Shown here: in pieces, positions 10,040-23,760 of the stretch
Position numbering within the stretch: position 1 is the stretch's first letter
How the letters are laid out: each line of letters opens with the position of its first letter
DNA from: Heliocidaris tuberculata
Taxonomy: Eukaryota > Echinodermata > Echinoidea > Camarodonta > Echinometridae
Reading direction: 5' to 3'
Length of the DNA stretch: 64,000 nt
Assembly: GCA_025618425.1 (NCBI GenBank)
Contig: CM046832.1
Location: 18,571,608-18,635,607 of the forward strand
The notes under the pieces: model-generated
What the model saw: only the letters and a program-made list of their open reading frames with translations
Told to the model about the DNA's origin: nothing
Database searches by the model: none
Translations under genes and position numbers: made by a program

Positions 10040-12406
10040 GAGGATGTTAATGATGGTGATGGTGATTATAAACTAATGTTGGCATATCAACATGTTCTCA
10101 AGAGAAAATGAAAAGAAATGCGACATGGACAATGATCTGTCTTTAAGAGTCTTTTTCTTTCAGAGAGAGGTTAAATAAGTCAATCGGCCTGGCTAAGATC
10201 AAATTCTAAGATATTTGAAGAAGGAAAGAAAGGCTTCCTGAAAGTACCACCTGATCAATTTTGCGGAATATTATCATGTGATCACAATCACATTAATACA
10301 TTACATGGCATGTGAGTGCCATAAACAATGTCATTAAAAATCCTACTTTCGCTAAATAGTCTTCTCAAACGCGTCTTCAAATTACTCGTGCAACATGCAA
10401 ATTTTATAGAGCAAAGATGTACCGCTGCAGAATTTGGATCAACAGGAGTCAATTTTCATCAATTAAAAAAACAAACAAAAAAACAGAAACAAAAACAAAA
10501 AAAACAACACAAAACAAAAAAAAACCGGCCTGAAATATTGTTCTGCGTGCTGTAGATGCTTTACAATTGATAATGAAAATAAAAGAGAAACAGAATTCTA
10601 AATTTAATTCAGTTTTCATCTTCTGCTTGGAGAAAATGTGAATCATATATTATGGTTAATATCAGATCGTTGTGTTAATATTATTATGTGTTTACATTCA
10701 TCCATAACCTAGTCATAATAAACAATCTCAGTTTTCTCTCACAAACAATGTCCCATTGCCTTGTAACTTGCTCTATTTCCTTTGTCAGATTCACAAAAGA
10801 CATATTTTTCTTATGATATGGAATTCAATGCAGCTCCGTGAGAAATGTAAGTATAAATGACAGTGGTATAAATGATAGGGGTACAGAGAATCAATCATCT
10901 TGAGTTTATTTTTTTAGCATTTTTTTAACAGTGTATATTCAATAGGTGATGGTGAGAGCCTCTTGAACACGATCCTGCTCATTTCTTGATATATGGAATG
11001 CAAATAAGTGGAAGTATATAGATGACACTATATTTTCATTTTATACAGAGAATATTGCGTCTTGTTGAGAAAAAAAAGTTATATCTTCGTCAACGTCAAA
11101 AATTCATTGCCTGGTCGTTGGGTCTTCGTCTAAAAGGTGAGGTACAAATGAGGGAAATAAGAACGAAAAAGAAGGAGAGAAAAATCAAATGAATTATATA
11201 GACATTTGTGGAATATCCTGTTGCGTGTTTACACGAAACTGCTCCAAACAGATCAAAGGATAAGGAATGCACCCGAGGCAAACACTGTTTCTGCAATTGA
11301 TGACGTATAGCTAGGTCGTAAGCATGTCAAATCTACTCTTGATAAGTGTGTTTGTGAAAAGTTATTGATCCGATAGAGACACAAAGATGTGTATATTCTG
11401 GTCTTTGCTTGCCTAGTACCTCCTTGGTATTACATTTATACTTATAACACACAGAGTAGTCAGCATGCGCTATTACATAAGAGAAAAGATGGCAGTAATA
11501 ATTATAGATGGGATACACGAAGAAGGGCAAGAAACGTCGTCAGACAGACAGACAGAACGACAGAACCGACAGAGAGATAGAATGAGAGAAACGTATAGAG
11601 ACGGACAGGGAGAGGAACCGGAAGGGAGGGAGAGGGAGAGAGAGAGTGAGGAGATGATTTTCTGGATGTGGAGTCTTACCGTGTATATAATCCTATCATC
11701 TAATCCTATTAAAGAACAGACGCAAATCTACATGAAGTGGGAGAGGTTCTTAAAAGTTAAAGGTGAATGTGAATCTGTAACAACATCAAGAAATGTTTAC
11801 TCCACGGATATTTTTAAAGATAGAATAACGAATATGAGAAATTTAGAACTGACACAAGATGATGCAACATTGGCAAGAAAATATATAAAAGATTGAAATA
11901 ATGGTAAAGAATAGATCATTAGTCCTATATATATGGAAATGGGAGGCAGTCGTAATTTTAGGGTTGGTCAACATTAATATTGGGGGTTGGTATGTATTCA
12001 CTATAACATAATGTGCCTCTCTGAAGATTCATTATAATTATGAAGTTAAGAAGATGCAAACTCACTCTCTCTTTCTCCGTAGGGTCCATCGTAAACAGTT
12101 TCATTGCCGACTACATTTTCTTCGATATGCTTGGCGATGGCGGCATTCTCGTCGAAAGTATCCTCCTCCTCCACCAGTTCACCCTCTTCCTCGATATCGC
12201 TTCCCACCCCTTGGCTGGAGTTGGTCACGGAAGCCTTTCGGATCTGCGACGACGAATTCAAACGGACAGAGCGACGAAGACTGCCGAACACGTACCGGTC
12301 GACGGCATCATAGTTCTCTGCTGGTGGGATCACTTCATCCGCCTGAGCGAATGATACCTTGTTGTTCTCGCCTTCCATTGAGGGGACGATCGGTGACATC
12401 AGTCCG
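5048..12406 (-). CDS. PLP-dependent class-V aminotransferase-like protein, 5' part (partial)
   Basis: Four minus-strand exons with compatible phases encode the N-terminal part of a class-V (cysteine-desulfurase-like) aminotransferase-fold protein. A Ser/Glu-rich N-terminal region (about 90 residues, including a run of SDIEEEGELVEEED) leads into HIEENVVGNETVYDGPYGER, then VYCDYTASGRAVKFIEDYI, YANTHTTTGLMARQTTKFRK, and DALIFTGSGTTGAVNKLV. The GSGTT turn is where class-V enzymes bind the PLP phosphate. The remainder, including the expected Schiff-base lysine, must lie left of the window, because no further exon is seen in 1-5047. Substrate unknown; the family has uncharacterised members in several invertebrates. 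The product name rests on motif recognition. Confidence 0.85.
5410..5441. repeat. (TG)n microsatellite
   Basis: Uninterrupted GT dinucleotide run of about 32 bp, in an aminotransferase intron. Confidence 0.95.
5641..5875. mobile_element. MITE family A, copy 2
   Basis: Same family and orientation as 4192-4437, with ends AATAGACCTGTTCACAAAG and TTTGTGAACAGGTCTATT. It lies in the intron between the GSGTT and NTHTTTG exons of the aminotransferase gene. Confidence 0.75.
6001..6137. mobile_element. Short palindromic MITE
   Basis: About 137 bp. GGGGCCTGTAACATAAA at the left and TTTATGTTACAGGTCCC at the right; the arms include GATATAATTCAATCTTAC and its inverse. Non-coding. Confidence 0.65.
6418..6534 (-). 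CDS. Class-V aminotransferase-like, exon with NTHTTTG motif
   Basis: 117 nt encoding AVKFIEDYITEHVQPLYANT, then HTTTGLMARQTTKFRKEA. GACAG acceptor and GTATAT donor. The YANTHTTT segment is strongly conserved in this family and matches the substrate-side loop of class-V enzymes. Confidence 0.88.
6535..7957. other. Intron sequence, nothing recognised
   Basis: Part of the intron between the NTHTTTG exon and the micro-exon of the aminotransferase gene. AT-rich; short ORFs on both strands show no recognisable family. Confidence 0.5.
7958..8538. mobile_element. MITE family B, copy 2
   Basis: About 580 bp from TTAAAGGGAAATCCAACCTT to the inverse ending AAGGTTGGATTGCCCTTTAA. Long arms are inverted copies, including GGTGAAAGTTTG / CAAACTTTCACC near both ends. 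The minus-strand ORF at 8212-8421 is conserved only because copies share the sequence. Confidence 0.8.
8797..8827 (-). CDS. Class-V aminotransferase-like, 31-nt micro-exon
   Basis: Encodes VYCDYTASG with split codons at both ends; CATAG acceptor and GTATGT donor. The VYCDYTASGR motif is the classic start of this family's aminotransferase domain, so the micro-exon is credible despite its size, and without it the neighbouring exons do not join correctly. Confidence 0.82.
8828..12065. other. Aminotransferase intron between first exon and micro-exon
   Basis: AT-rich. Contains the GAT repeat at 9923-10072, an A-rich stretch (10465-10526), and a GACAGA/GAGAGA-rich stretch (11536-11655). The plus-strand frame 11465-11896 runs through that stretch and is not judged a gene. 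Confidence 0.5.
9935..10068. repeat. (GAT)n trinucleotide repeat
   Basis: Imperfect GAT array of roughly 130 bp with GAG and AAT interruptions. It creates an Asp-rich ORF on the plus strand that is an artefact. Confidence 0.95.
12066..12406 (-). CDS. Class-V aminotransferase-like, first recognised coding exon
   Basis: Acceptor-like TTTTTTTAG precedes the exon, and the first in-frame ATG is at 12397-12399 (MSPIVPSMEGENN). The donor is GTGAGT at 12060-12065. The frame is open for the whole exon. The ATG could be the true start behind a 5' UTR intron, or coding sequence could continue upstream in an exon I cannot see. The plus-strand frames over the same bases are shadows. Confidence 0.83.
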
Positions 12407-13906
12407 CTAAAAAAACAATATTTTCTGCTCCTAGATAAACACCTCACAAGAAAAGAAGACCTTCAAGTTCAAGAAACTACAGCGTCAACTCTCATGTACG
12501 TCTATACTTTAACCAAACTACTCATGAGAAAACAGCGTGATGTGCATCTTTCACAAAAGAATATACAAGTATAACTCCGATTTAATAGGACGACAGGTCG
12601 ACAAGGAGGCCTGCTATTTCGAAGCTACTTTGAATGCCCTTTTCACGATAGTATGGTTGGACTCACTTATACGAGCACCAGGCATAGAATGATTATCTGG
12701 AAGCGCACTGACTAACTAGTGTCTCACATGCACGAGTGACTCTTCTCTTATGAATGTTTTGTGGTATACACAAAAGTTACTCTCAAGTATAGTGCACCCA
12801 CGCAAAATCTACCGCCGCACCGTCTGAAAACTGACATGATTGGTGTAGCGAGATTGCAGTTTTTAATCTTCCGCCTTCCTCAGATTTGCAGGACTTCGGT
12901 ATGTAAAAGTATACGACTGACCACGGAAATAACAATGGATAAATAATACAAAATAAATATTATTAATAGAATTTTAAAAGTACTAGGATTGGCTTATTTG
13001 ATTTTATAGGGCTTTAGGGGGAAATATAAATACCGTTTATAAGTAATATCTGACCATACATCCAAACATTCACAAGAAAAAAAAGTAAATTTATAAAACT
13101 TATAATAAGTGAAGTTCCTTTAACATGTTGAAAACAAACATGAACCTTCCAGTTCCACTCAAAAACCATTTTCAGTTTACATTCAAGTTCCTTCCTTATC
13201 ATATAGGATGTTCGGATGTTCCTCCTATCAGAATTTCAAAGCAACCCTTTATTAAATGACATTTAGAACTTTAATGTGATGGAAGAGTGATAAGGTTTTC
13301 CCTTTTTGAAATGCATTATTGTTCATGACAGACAATTTATAACTACTGCGTCATTTCATATTGTTTTTAGTATCAGTATGGGTTCAGGAGACTCTAACCA
13401 TCTCCCACCCTTCCCCCCCCCCCCCCGCATCTTTTCCTTTCTCTCACACGTCGCAACGATAACTTATTTTTTGTTAATCTAGCATTAAAATTATGAAAAT
13501 TACTTAATGAATCATTGTCTGGATGCACGTTATGAATCATTCTCCTCCTCATTACCGTGCATCGGGACACAAAAAATTTTTCAAGTAAGATCGTTGACAT
13601 TATTTTCAGCAACTGCCTGAGTGATGTGAGTATAATTATCAAAATGTCTGCAAGATATTTGATAGAATTTGTATCAAGTTCTATTTATCGAAATCGCCAA
13701 AGGTGAAAGTTTCTCCATTACGAAAAAAAATGGACATGAAATCTCCATTTCTTATTCATCATCAAAATGGGGGGGGGGGGGGGGGGGGGGGGGGAGGGGA
13801 TCCAGATTCACATCATTAATAAATCTATAATAAGCTTATTTCTGTATGTGATTATTTTGGGATCTCAGTTTTCTGAGAAGACGCTAGCCACATCTCCTTC
13901 CTTCCT

Positions 13907-13956
<50 letters not shown>

Positions 13957-16365
13957 TCTCTCTCTGTCTCTCTCTCTCTGTCTCTCTGTCTCTCCTCTCT
14001 CCCATCTTTCTTTCACTTTCTGTATTTTCTTCCGTCATCTGGTCATGGAACGAGAATACCGTACTAGGCAAGCTGGACAAAGCAGAGGGTTTAGTCATCT
14101 GAAGAGTAAGGTTGAGGATTTCCCCCTGGTTGGGTTTTGAGGAAGATGCGGTCACTTGTGACTACATTGCTCTGGTATGCTTACTATAAATACTCTGAGG
14201 AATTCTTAGATATCGACCATATCGCGTCCGGGATTATTACAGCTTAACTTTAGATCAATAACGTGTAATGTTATGCACGTAGGCACTATACCAGGGTTTA
14301 AACTGGAGAGCCAGGAGTAAATAGCGTGACAGACATGAATGCTATATACATCTACAAGAACCCATTATCATTATGACACACATTCATGAAAACTGGATGA
14401 CTGATACTGATTTGTCACAATTCCCTTAATTGGCTCCTCGTATTATAGAGGACAAACACAACATATCCGACAAATCTCCATTTCACACCCGGTCGTTATG
14501 ATACTATACAAACAAGTTGTATCCATACACTCTATTATCGTTTGTATCTTTGTGTCATTATCTATGTATAATGTTACTGAATTGTACTCACAAGTCTGTT
14601 ATACATTGTTATTTACACTTCATGTTTGTTTGTACTCTCATACCCCGAGAGGGGGTCGAAATAGTCAATAAAATTCTACAAATTCTACAATGTAAAGAAA
14701 TGATGGCCTCCGATGTACGGATTTTTGGAAACTAAAGTACTGACCTAGATCTAATTGTTACTTTAGTCCATTGACTAGTCAGTCGATCAGACGTTCATTT
14801 TTATTCACTGGAGAACAAAATGAATGACCTTTCAAGTTTGGGCAGTGCAGTGCAACAGTGGAAGAAATGTCGACATGCGTATGGAAGAATCCACTATTTT
14901 CTAGTGAGTGCAACATACTCCATTTTGATATACATGTACTTGAAACTCCCGGCCTGTTCATTTCTTCTTTCCATTTAATAAAATAGATAAAAAGGAACTG
15001 AATGTATCAATTAAGAGTAAATGCTTATTTTGACATTTTTGTGCCGGTCCTAAATTTTTGCTGATCTCTTTCATACAATCGAAAATAAATAAAACAAAAC
15101 ACGGACTTACTTCATTACATTTTGTGTGGTTAACCGATGCATACAAATGGGAAATCAAATTTTGGCCTGTTGTCAGAACTTGACGGAAGGGGTGGGGGTA
15201 GCGGTTATATCGATCTTGATGAGGTCAAACGGCATATCAAAAATATCATAATAACAAGAGTAAAAATTACTCACTTTTTTATAATCATGACAAATTTTAA
15301 TTGGGACATGATGATGATAATGAGTATTTTCATGCCGCGGTAACTTTTGATATAAATGTGGTTTTAAAATATAGTTAAAATTCGGAATCCTGACTGTAGG
15401 GCCTATACTTTATTATGATGTTCAATAGAAAATGTAATTGGTAAGCCGGTCAGCCGGTGTCTGGAAAGATAAACCTAATTACAATTGGAAAGCGTATTGT
15501 GAAGAGTTCCTTTCCAAAAAGTGGTGTTTCAAGAAAAGAGAAAGGTATATGTATTGCTAAATATAGAATTACGTTGGTTGAATGGTCAGGACAAAAATCG
15601 TCTTATTTTGACACATCATTCAATAATTCACGTATGATACGGTATTTCGTGTAGTCATTCCATTATACCTGAATGATTGAATGACTACTGGTGTAGACAA
15701 ACGAAAGAGTGGTCTTCAAACAAAAACCAGGAATTCCTATATCTTGTGATTCATCATTATTGTGGATATTTCCTTGTTTGTAAACATACCCCACCGCAAG
15801 TTTATTCGGCCGATACAGCAATGCTGCCATATCGAACAAGATAGAGTGTGTGTTACCATAGCAACTAGGCCTATACCCACATACTTTCACAATTCTGATC
15901 CACATTTCAACTTTTTCCATGAGTCATGATGACAGAAGACATTAGAAGACGTCTAGAATTTCTCAATTTACCAAACAAAAACATTCGTAATCGTTTGTTA
16001 ATGATGATCATGTCTTTAGCTATGTCATTCCCTGCATGTGGTCTCTTTCTATATTAGCAATAATTATTTTGTGACACGTTTTAACAGTACGGGGTGCTTT
16101 TCTCTCTTATTGACAATAAGATAGGCATATCATTTGACTTTTGTGAACTCTGAACAGAGTTGGCCGGAATTTCCCTCTAAAAATAACTTACGACTAAAGT
16201 CAAAGGTATCCATGATTCACATTCTGCAATACTAGTAGTACCAACATAATCTAATAGGGGGATTTTAAGATCTCGTTTTACGAACAGACTAGATCTCAAA
16301 CGTAAAAGTTTATTCCGATATTCGAGCCTTCACCAAAATGGTTCCGTCGTGACATGCAACCAGGG

Positions 16366-16698
16366 GCGGATTCAGGATTTTGTATGAGGGGGGGGGGGGG
16401 GGGGAGGGGAGGGGCACACAAATGCAGGATTGTCAACTTTGGGAAACTGCTTGGAGGGAGATCCTTATTTTCTTGGTCTCGCCAGCTCTCCAAAAGTCGC
16501 TCGGGGGGGGGGGGGGGGTGGCGACAATTTTTTTTTTGTCGCCAGCCCTCCAAAATTCGCTCAGTGAGGGGGGGGGGGGGAATGGGGTCCAGTATCCCTC
16601 CATAATTCTCCATAATTCAATAATAATTGTTTTCTTTCAGAAGGGGGGGGGGGGCACGGGACGGGATTGCCCCCCCCCCCAATCCACCACTGAGTGAC
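16366..16698. mobile_element. G-run-rich non-autonomous element
   Basis: Starts CAGGGGCGGATTCAGG and closes with AATCCACCACTG, which resembles the inverse of that start. Inside are four poly-G runs and a local repeat built on CGCCAGCCCTCCAAAATTCG. Gly/Pro-rich ORFs on both strands derive from the homopolymers. TIR resemblance is imperfect. Confidence 0.4.
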
Positions 16699-16779
16699 AA
16701 CCATGAAGCTTGACTAATGAAATACAATATGCAGCAAGAAATGCATTCAGTGGAGGCTCTTTGGGAGAAGTGGCGGCCG

Positions 16780-16886
<107 letters not shown>

Positions 16887-19800
16887 TGTTCTCACTTGTA
16901 TTTCATTCCTGGCTTTATATAGTCGTGATAAACGTAGCCGCTACATGGCTTGGAAGCTGTAATTGTCATGTTTAACTTGATATTTTATGCAATCATTGTC
17001 AGTACAGCCATCTTCATCTCAGTTTTATAAAATGCCCTAGCTACTATCTAGCTAGAACCTCCCCCCCCCCCCCCGATAAGAGTCTCAAACGGAAACCGAA
17101 TATTGACAAAATTGAAAAAAATTAATACTACGAATATGAAATGAAAAAAGGTAAAAGGAAAATTTCAAACGTAACATCACTTCAATTAAAGAAGTGATTA
17201 ACAGTGAAGAAAGGTCAGACGCCCATCAGACTTTGTAAGACATCCAAATTACAGAGACGCCCTGCGTTATTTTCCAGGAAATTAGAACACGGTCTGGAAT
17301 GTCGTAATCTGAGCTTCTCTCCTCTTGACCTCTGAAGGAGAGGTCAAAACCACATCTGTCGTTGCCATGGTTACCCATGCAATGTCGCATTACTTTGACC
17401 ATATGGAGCGACGAGTACTGGCCGGGGGAGGATATAGGCCTTTAGTAAACCTATATGACTTAATGTGAAAAACAATGGCTGACATAATAGTGCATGCATT
17501 GTTCGGAAATGAAAATATTCGTGAAAAATTCATGCAAAGGACAGTACACAAATAGTCAACACGATACTTAAATGAAGATTGAAATAAGGGAAAGTGATTT
17601 ACAGAAAATATCAAGCTCAGACTTGAATGCTTCACTGAACTTAATATCTGAGGAAAGATGAATTACGAAATAAACTTTCTTTTTACATTCTCGAGCATGG
17701 GTCAAAATATGGGTGTTTAAAGTCTCAGGAATCCTAGCTTGGAATTCATTAGCTGGCACTCATACTCTACTATTACTACATATGAATAATATACTCAACC
17801 CCCCAAAAATAACTTAAAAAGTTACAAATAACCAATAAAAATATTGGTAGGGAAATTTTGCATACTTTGCCTTAGGAACAAATTTTATCGATTTCTGATA
17901 GCAAAAAAGGTGTCTGGGGAACTTAATTTTTTGGTTTAGTATACTACATAACCTACATGTATATAGCCGTGATCCTGGTTTCTATACACTGCGATCACAC
18001 TTTATTATTGTGGAAATACATAATTTTGTCATCAAAATATGTAATACATATACAAATTAACAATAATTGTCGGGGCTCAGGGGCTGCACCCCCCTCTCCG
18101 CATTGTAAGCTTATCATCTTGATTTACTTTTGTTCGTTCTTTCAGCTACCCATCCTCCCATCCCTTCCTCCATATTTGATACCAATAACTGTATAAAAGC
18201 CAAAGGTAAAGAGAAGACAGAAAAGGGAAAGTCCTTAATTCATTTAAGGATCAACTAGTATTCGATATTATATGGGGGATATGCCTACCAAGGAAGAACA
18301 ATCCCATAAAAGTTCGCTAGGTATACTCTCGCACTTTACAGAATAAAGTGCTACAGCTTGTTTGATTATGGCTGCTTCAAACAACACGATTCTGGAAACT
18401 GATTTTTCTGATCAAACAAATCAAACTTTTGAGAGGTGGGGACTAGGGTATTGGTCACTGAACTCATAGAGTTTAGTGGTATTGGTGTCTGATAGCTGGG
18501 GGTGAAACACTATGGTGTGTATTTACTTGCTGGTGAGTGGGGTGAATGAGGGTGAGTGGGGCATGGATGTGCATGGGTCGGGCCGTAGGTAAGGTAGAAG
18601 CAGTATGAAGCCATACATTCACACACTTCAGAATAATGATTCACATAGTTGTTTCATTCAAGCTGCCGACAAGAAAACACAAAGGGACAAAAATATATAT
18701 TTTACACATAACACATTTTAATCAATATTTAAAGTTAACATATCTTTAAATGAAAGTAGACAGAAAAGCATGGAATATATACCAAGAGGCAATAAGTTCT
18801 GAAATTCAGATTACTATCCCCATTTCAGATTAATATATTAGTCTGTATCATGGACAAAAAGGGTTACAGGCAACTCCGACCTCACTTGCTAAAAATCCAA
18901 GAAACATAGTGCTGGTCAAAAGTTTCGGTACACCCAGATTTTTGAGATGAATTTTTACTTCGATGTCTATTCCCCACGTAATGAGTTTGTCTAGGACCTG
19001 ACAAATGTCCTACAGGTTTGGTTATTATATATTACATGTCTATTATAAGATATGTTCTGATACATTCAGGTGTCATTTACGTTAACGGTGCAAAATGACA
19101 AAAATAATTTGGAAAATGCCATTTTTGAGTACTTTTCTTTTCAAACTTTAAAAGAAAAACAAAGTATTCATTGCATTGTCCAAAGTAGCCATATACGCTT
19201 GGTTATTGACTTCAAATGTAATATATTACCTTAATGAATTTCAGAATTATTACTAGAAATGTCCATTCAGTATTCTAGCACAAATGTTCAGGATGTTCCT
19301 TCCTATTCAACTCATCCAACACAAGCTGTTTGGGGTTAGGGCACTGATCTCCACGGTAATTAGAGATCAGTGGGCTGGTTAGGGTCTAGAGACAGAACAG
19401 AACGCCAAACAGTTCCAATTATTTAACCTTCTTATATCATATCTCTTTCAGTAAAACGTAGTTTACATATGTGTCTTGGGGTCATTTTCCGGTTACGATG
19501 AAAAAAAAAAAATCCAATTTGTCCATTTCCCCAAAAAGAACGCTGGTATCTTTCACTGAGGAAAACTAGTCAAGTTCGTGTCAACTCAAATGTGTGTAGT
19601 GACCATATACGGACGGTGAACAAGTGCCCCCCTGCCTTCATTGTCCCCACTGTCAATCATGGATGAGGGGATCATATGGAGATTAAATAGTCTAGAGCTG
19701 TTTTCATGGTGATTAAGTTGGTGTTTTATACAAAATTAACAACATTCCTGACCACCATGAATGCCACACTATATCTGCAAAACAGGCAATGCGACACAGT

Positions 19801-21970
19801 CTGTCTTTAATCAGTGAATATTTCACACAACATACAACCCCGAACACAAAGGTTTATTCAAGCTACATAATATACAGGATCAGTGGATGACAAAATAATT
19901 AGATACAACATGGAATAACAGCATTTAGTAAGCTTAGTTTCTGTACCTGAACCCTAAATAGCATGGGTGGGATGAGTTGAAAAGAAGTGGCAAAGAGACA
20001 TTTTGGACTTGCTGCAAGAATACTGGATGGATGTTTAAAGTCAATTACTAATGAAAGTAATCACATGGACATGGTAAATGCATTTGATTTACAAGGCTTC
20101 AACCAAAACAACCTGTGGTAAATTTTGGAAATCTCTAATGTATGAGTCAGTTTTTCTATCAATTTTGGACCAAAAAGTGTGTTAAAAGGCAATTATGATT
20201 AGCATGCTTTTTGACAGTCTAAGTTTTTAAGTCAAAACGGAGAAAGAAAAATACACATGTAAGTATCAAAATATTTTATGGAGATCATCTTTATATAGTA
20301 TCCAAACCTGTAAAAATGCTTTTGAGATTCTAAAGAAGGTCATTACATGGAAAATAAAAACTGACGTAAAAACTCGTCACAAAATCCACAAAATTACCCC
20401 CCCCAAAAAAAAAAAGAAAAAAGAAAAAAGAAAAAAAAAGAGACTGGTTTCTTTGTGCCTTTGTGAAAGTTTTTTAAAAACAACATATTATGCATTTTTT
20501 GCATGCACTAAAAAAACTCTGGATCAATTCCAAAACCATAATATTTGACTTTGTTGTATTATTCTCAAAATTCAATAAGCAATGCACCTGGCTTTTGTAA
20601 ATGTTTTGGAAATGTTTGAATAATTTTCTACACAAACACTGCGGTTAAATGCTTTACTAAGCAAAATGAATTTGATCTACGGTGTTTAGAAATACCTGAT
20701 CATAACAAAATCTGTTAGACTTTATGAAAAGCCAAAGTCCATATTTAAAAATGAAATCCTCAGCAGAATATCAGAACATGTTTGAAAGGGTTAAGAATAC
20801 CATCATGAATACATGATCAAAGTTTAGAGGGGTGTGGAAAAGCAAATGATTTGGACACATGAACATTCTTGTCTAAAGAATTATGTTCAATTAACTATTT
20901 CCACAAAAAAGCAAAGGTTAACTCTTGACAACCTCAAACATTTGTTTAAGAAAATTTTCCATCTTATCTAGCAGCAAGAGCAACATGTTGCTTGATTAAA
21001 GATGAGCAAAAAACTTTCATTAATATGAGTTATGATAAAGATGCCTAGATGCCTGATATACTTGAATAGGTGAATAGATGCACTTGTATAGATTAAAATA
21101 ACATTTGCTGGCTCCACCTTCAGGAGATATTAAATATATTGGCTATGACAAAACAATATTTCACTTGTCTACAACTCGGGGCAACTGATACTGTAATATA
21201 TGCTTATAATACATAAATATTGCTCTACATGTTGGATTCAGTTGCAATTCTGCACTTACATTGCCCTCTCTTCACTCCACAGGAAGCATTCCAGCCAGGC
21301 ACCATGGCATTTACACAATGGTTTGCACCCCACAAAGAAGCCATTCATACACCTGGGTGGAGAGAAGCAATGTAGATGAAATGCCTTCCTAAAGTAAATA
21401 AGTGCCATGCAAAAGGCTTTTAAACTTTCAAAAAATATTACCCCTATCTCAGACAAGCATTCCAACTACTCGATTCCACATATGTACATAATGAAAATTG
21501 TTAATATCATTAATATAACACCTAATCTAATTATAAGCACTGTCGTTACATGTAAACCCTAAAGGATTTCCTTGATAGTTTTCAAAAGATATTCCACCAT
21601 CCCATTTGGATGGCCCTTGAAAATGGGTTGTATTAGGGAAAATCACAGCTTTGGGTTTGCGGTAAGAAAGAAATTCTTATTTCATATGAGACTTTCCCTG
21701 TTGACTTCCTCTAACAAATATTAAAATTTTTCCAAATGGATAGTGCAGACCTCCTTGACACACATTACTTGGCAAACACCTATAATAAATATCACATGAT
21801 CTCAACTGTCTAAACTGAAAAATAAGTTACAAAAGTCCTGTACTTTCAACTGTGACACAAGCATTGTAAAGCAGGTTAAGACCTGATTCAATACACTATA
21901 TATATATTGTTTTAAACTGGAATCAATTCTTGCAGTGAACCACATGGGCATCCATCCTCTAAAGCAATAA

Positions 21971-22290
21971 GCCTGTTCATATATACTCTGTATACAAGCA
22001 GATAGAGGTCATTCATACTACTGTATGGAATTCTATGAGGCTAATACTAGATATATGCTTAAGAAAGCTTTGCAATCATTTTTCATGTATGCACCAACTG
22101 AGCATTTCATATTCTGGGGGAAGTTTTGTTTTCAAAAGGAGAAACGAACGATATTCAAGGAGCGCCTCCATCACTTTGGGAGTGATCATCATAAAATACA
22201 CAGAGTGGGACCCAGCTTTCTATATTAAACCATTCTGTGATGGTTTGGGATCTTTCGTAACATGTGCTAACTACAAACAAGTTTATTAGA
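21971..22290. mobile_element. Dispersed 320-bp repeat, copy 1
   Basis: Matches 40824-41160 in the same orientation; shared blocks include CCTCCATCACT-GGGAGTGAT and ACATGTGCTAAC. It lies downstream of the CCNH stop. Confidence 0.55.
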
Positions 22291-23004
22291 CTACCAGAAA
22301 CCCAGTATTATAGATGTCTAGAGTTGGAATAGCTCCAAGTGTTGACCTCCATCAGGAAGCTGGTAACATTAAAAGGATGAGCATAAACTGCCAAGGTTTT
22401 TTTTTTTAATGCTAGAGGATAGCCCAAAGCCATGTCCTTATCATCATTGTATACAAATACTGACAAGAACTAAGACTGACATTTGATTTTTCATCATGTT
22501 AGCCCTTACTCCTGTTCTCTCATCCAGGGCAAAGTCTAAAGGTCTAGAGGTGTAACAACATATTTCTTTTTTTCCTTTTTTTTTTAAATGTAAAGCTACA
22601 TTACACTATCTTAATTCGTGACAGTACAGCTACTTTCTTCCGTAACATTTGAAGGTGAACAACTTCACTGTAATAAAGTAAGATTACGGATGAAAATACA
22701 ATCCAGTTGAATAGAAGAAGAGAGGAAATTAAATTTCTAGAAAAAATGCTATCTTCTCCTACAGTATTAAAGCAGCTCTTGATTCATGAGAGACACAAAT
22801 AAAACCTGTATTAATCATTTCAATGAAAGTGACAAAGCTGTCTGCCTAGTAGCAAAACACCCTCTGTGATTATAAGAGGAACAATTACTTGGCTCCATTA
22901 TCTCTGCCTGTCCCCCCATGCTACCACAAGGAAGCAGGAAGAGGTATTAACCAAACATAACTTGATGGTCGATGGTTTATTTTACCTGACTGCTAAGAAA
23001 GCAT

Positions 23005-23176
23005 GTGAATGCTTGTAAATAGGCAACCAGGGTACCGACGGTTTAAAGTCCTCTCCGAGGGACCTGGTGATAAGGATTAATGCCTTACCAAAGGGCACTA
23101 GCGCATCCACTTGGTTTCGAACCCGGGTACTCCCAATTACGAGACCACTGCTCTACCACTGAGCCATCGTGCCTCC
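23005..23176 (-). repeat. tRNA-derived SINE
   Basis: Reads on the minus strand as a tRNA-like head with A box GGCTCAGTGGTAGAGC and B box GGGTTCGAAACC, followed by a tRNA-unrelated body including GGTAAGGCATTAATCC. The body shares features with the plus-strand copy at 45024-45224. If the CCNH 3' UTR extends this far, it is sense-oriented within it. Confidence 0.65.
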
Positions 23177-23760
23177 TTAACTTCTTCAGTATCTTGAAGA
23201 ATCATGAAGAGGAAAGTGCTCACATAAACAGATGTTTGAGGTAACACTGGTGGTTAGAAATTATTCTCATCTTCATTTGGATTTATCTCGATTAACAAAA
23301 AATAATATTTTACATTTATCCATTACGTGAATTTTTAAATGTTATTAATCCCCTAGGTCACTGCATTTCAGGCCTGCAGTGTGCACCACCTTCGCTTCCC
23401 CTGGGAGTATTCCTGTCATAACTTGCACCATTCACATGCATGCCTAAGCAGGAACCCTTTCTCTCCTGGGTAGATTAATGCCAATGGACCATTTAATCCA
23501 CAGCCCAGCGACTTATCTGCCTGAGTGATGTACCCACTGTGTAAGTGTATCCTTTTCCATCATTGCTTTCCACTTTGTTCTATCTCTCTCCAAGTCCTCT
23601 ACCCGCGACAACCGTCTCACATGGACATTCCTAATCCCAATGGAAGACATGAAAAAGCGAAGCAATCATCAGCTGGATCACGGTTCTAAGACAAATCATC
23701 ATGCTCTTCTCGTTTTGTGCTGTTTTTCCACCATTTCAATTTGAAGATGGGAGGGGCAGG

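Larger units (their letters stand above)
18600..23760 (-). other. Non-coding; probably contains the CCNH 3' UTR
   Basis: No credible coding exon on either strand. The first AATAAA on the minus strand after the stop is at 22976-22981, about 780 nt downstream; another is at about 19851-19856, so the transcript end cannot be fixed by eye. The stretch includes a minus-strand tRNA-type SINE (23005-23176), a MITE copy (21971-22290) and a Tc1/mariner-type terminus at 18908-18935. Confidence 0.4.

Noticed and set aside
9923..10111. Asp-rich ORF
   Set aside because: Translation of a GAT trinucleotide repeat.
11465..11896. 143-codon plus-strand ORF
   Set aside because: Runs through a GACAGA/GAGAGA low-complexity stretch, has no recognisable domain or splice context, and lies in an intron of the opposite-strand gene.
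12040..12410. Three plus-strand ORFs of 69-118 codons
   Set aside because: Shadows of the minus-strand aminotransferase exon, which has family motifs and splice sites.
18908..18935. Tc1/mariner-type terminus TGCTGGTCAAAAGTTTCGG
   Set aside because: Only one end is visible and no transposase frame or matching inverse end was found nearby, so no full element is called.
21256..21465. Cys-rich 69-codon minus-strand ORF
   Set aside because: The phrase around CACCTGGGTGGAGAG looks like a worn SINE body rather than a coding exon.
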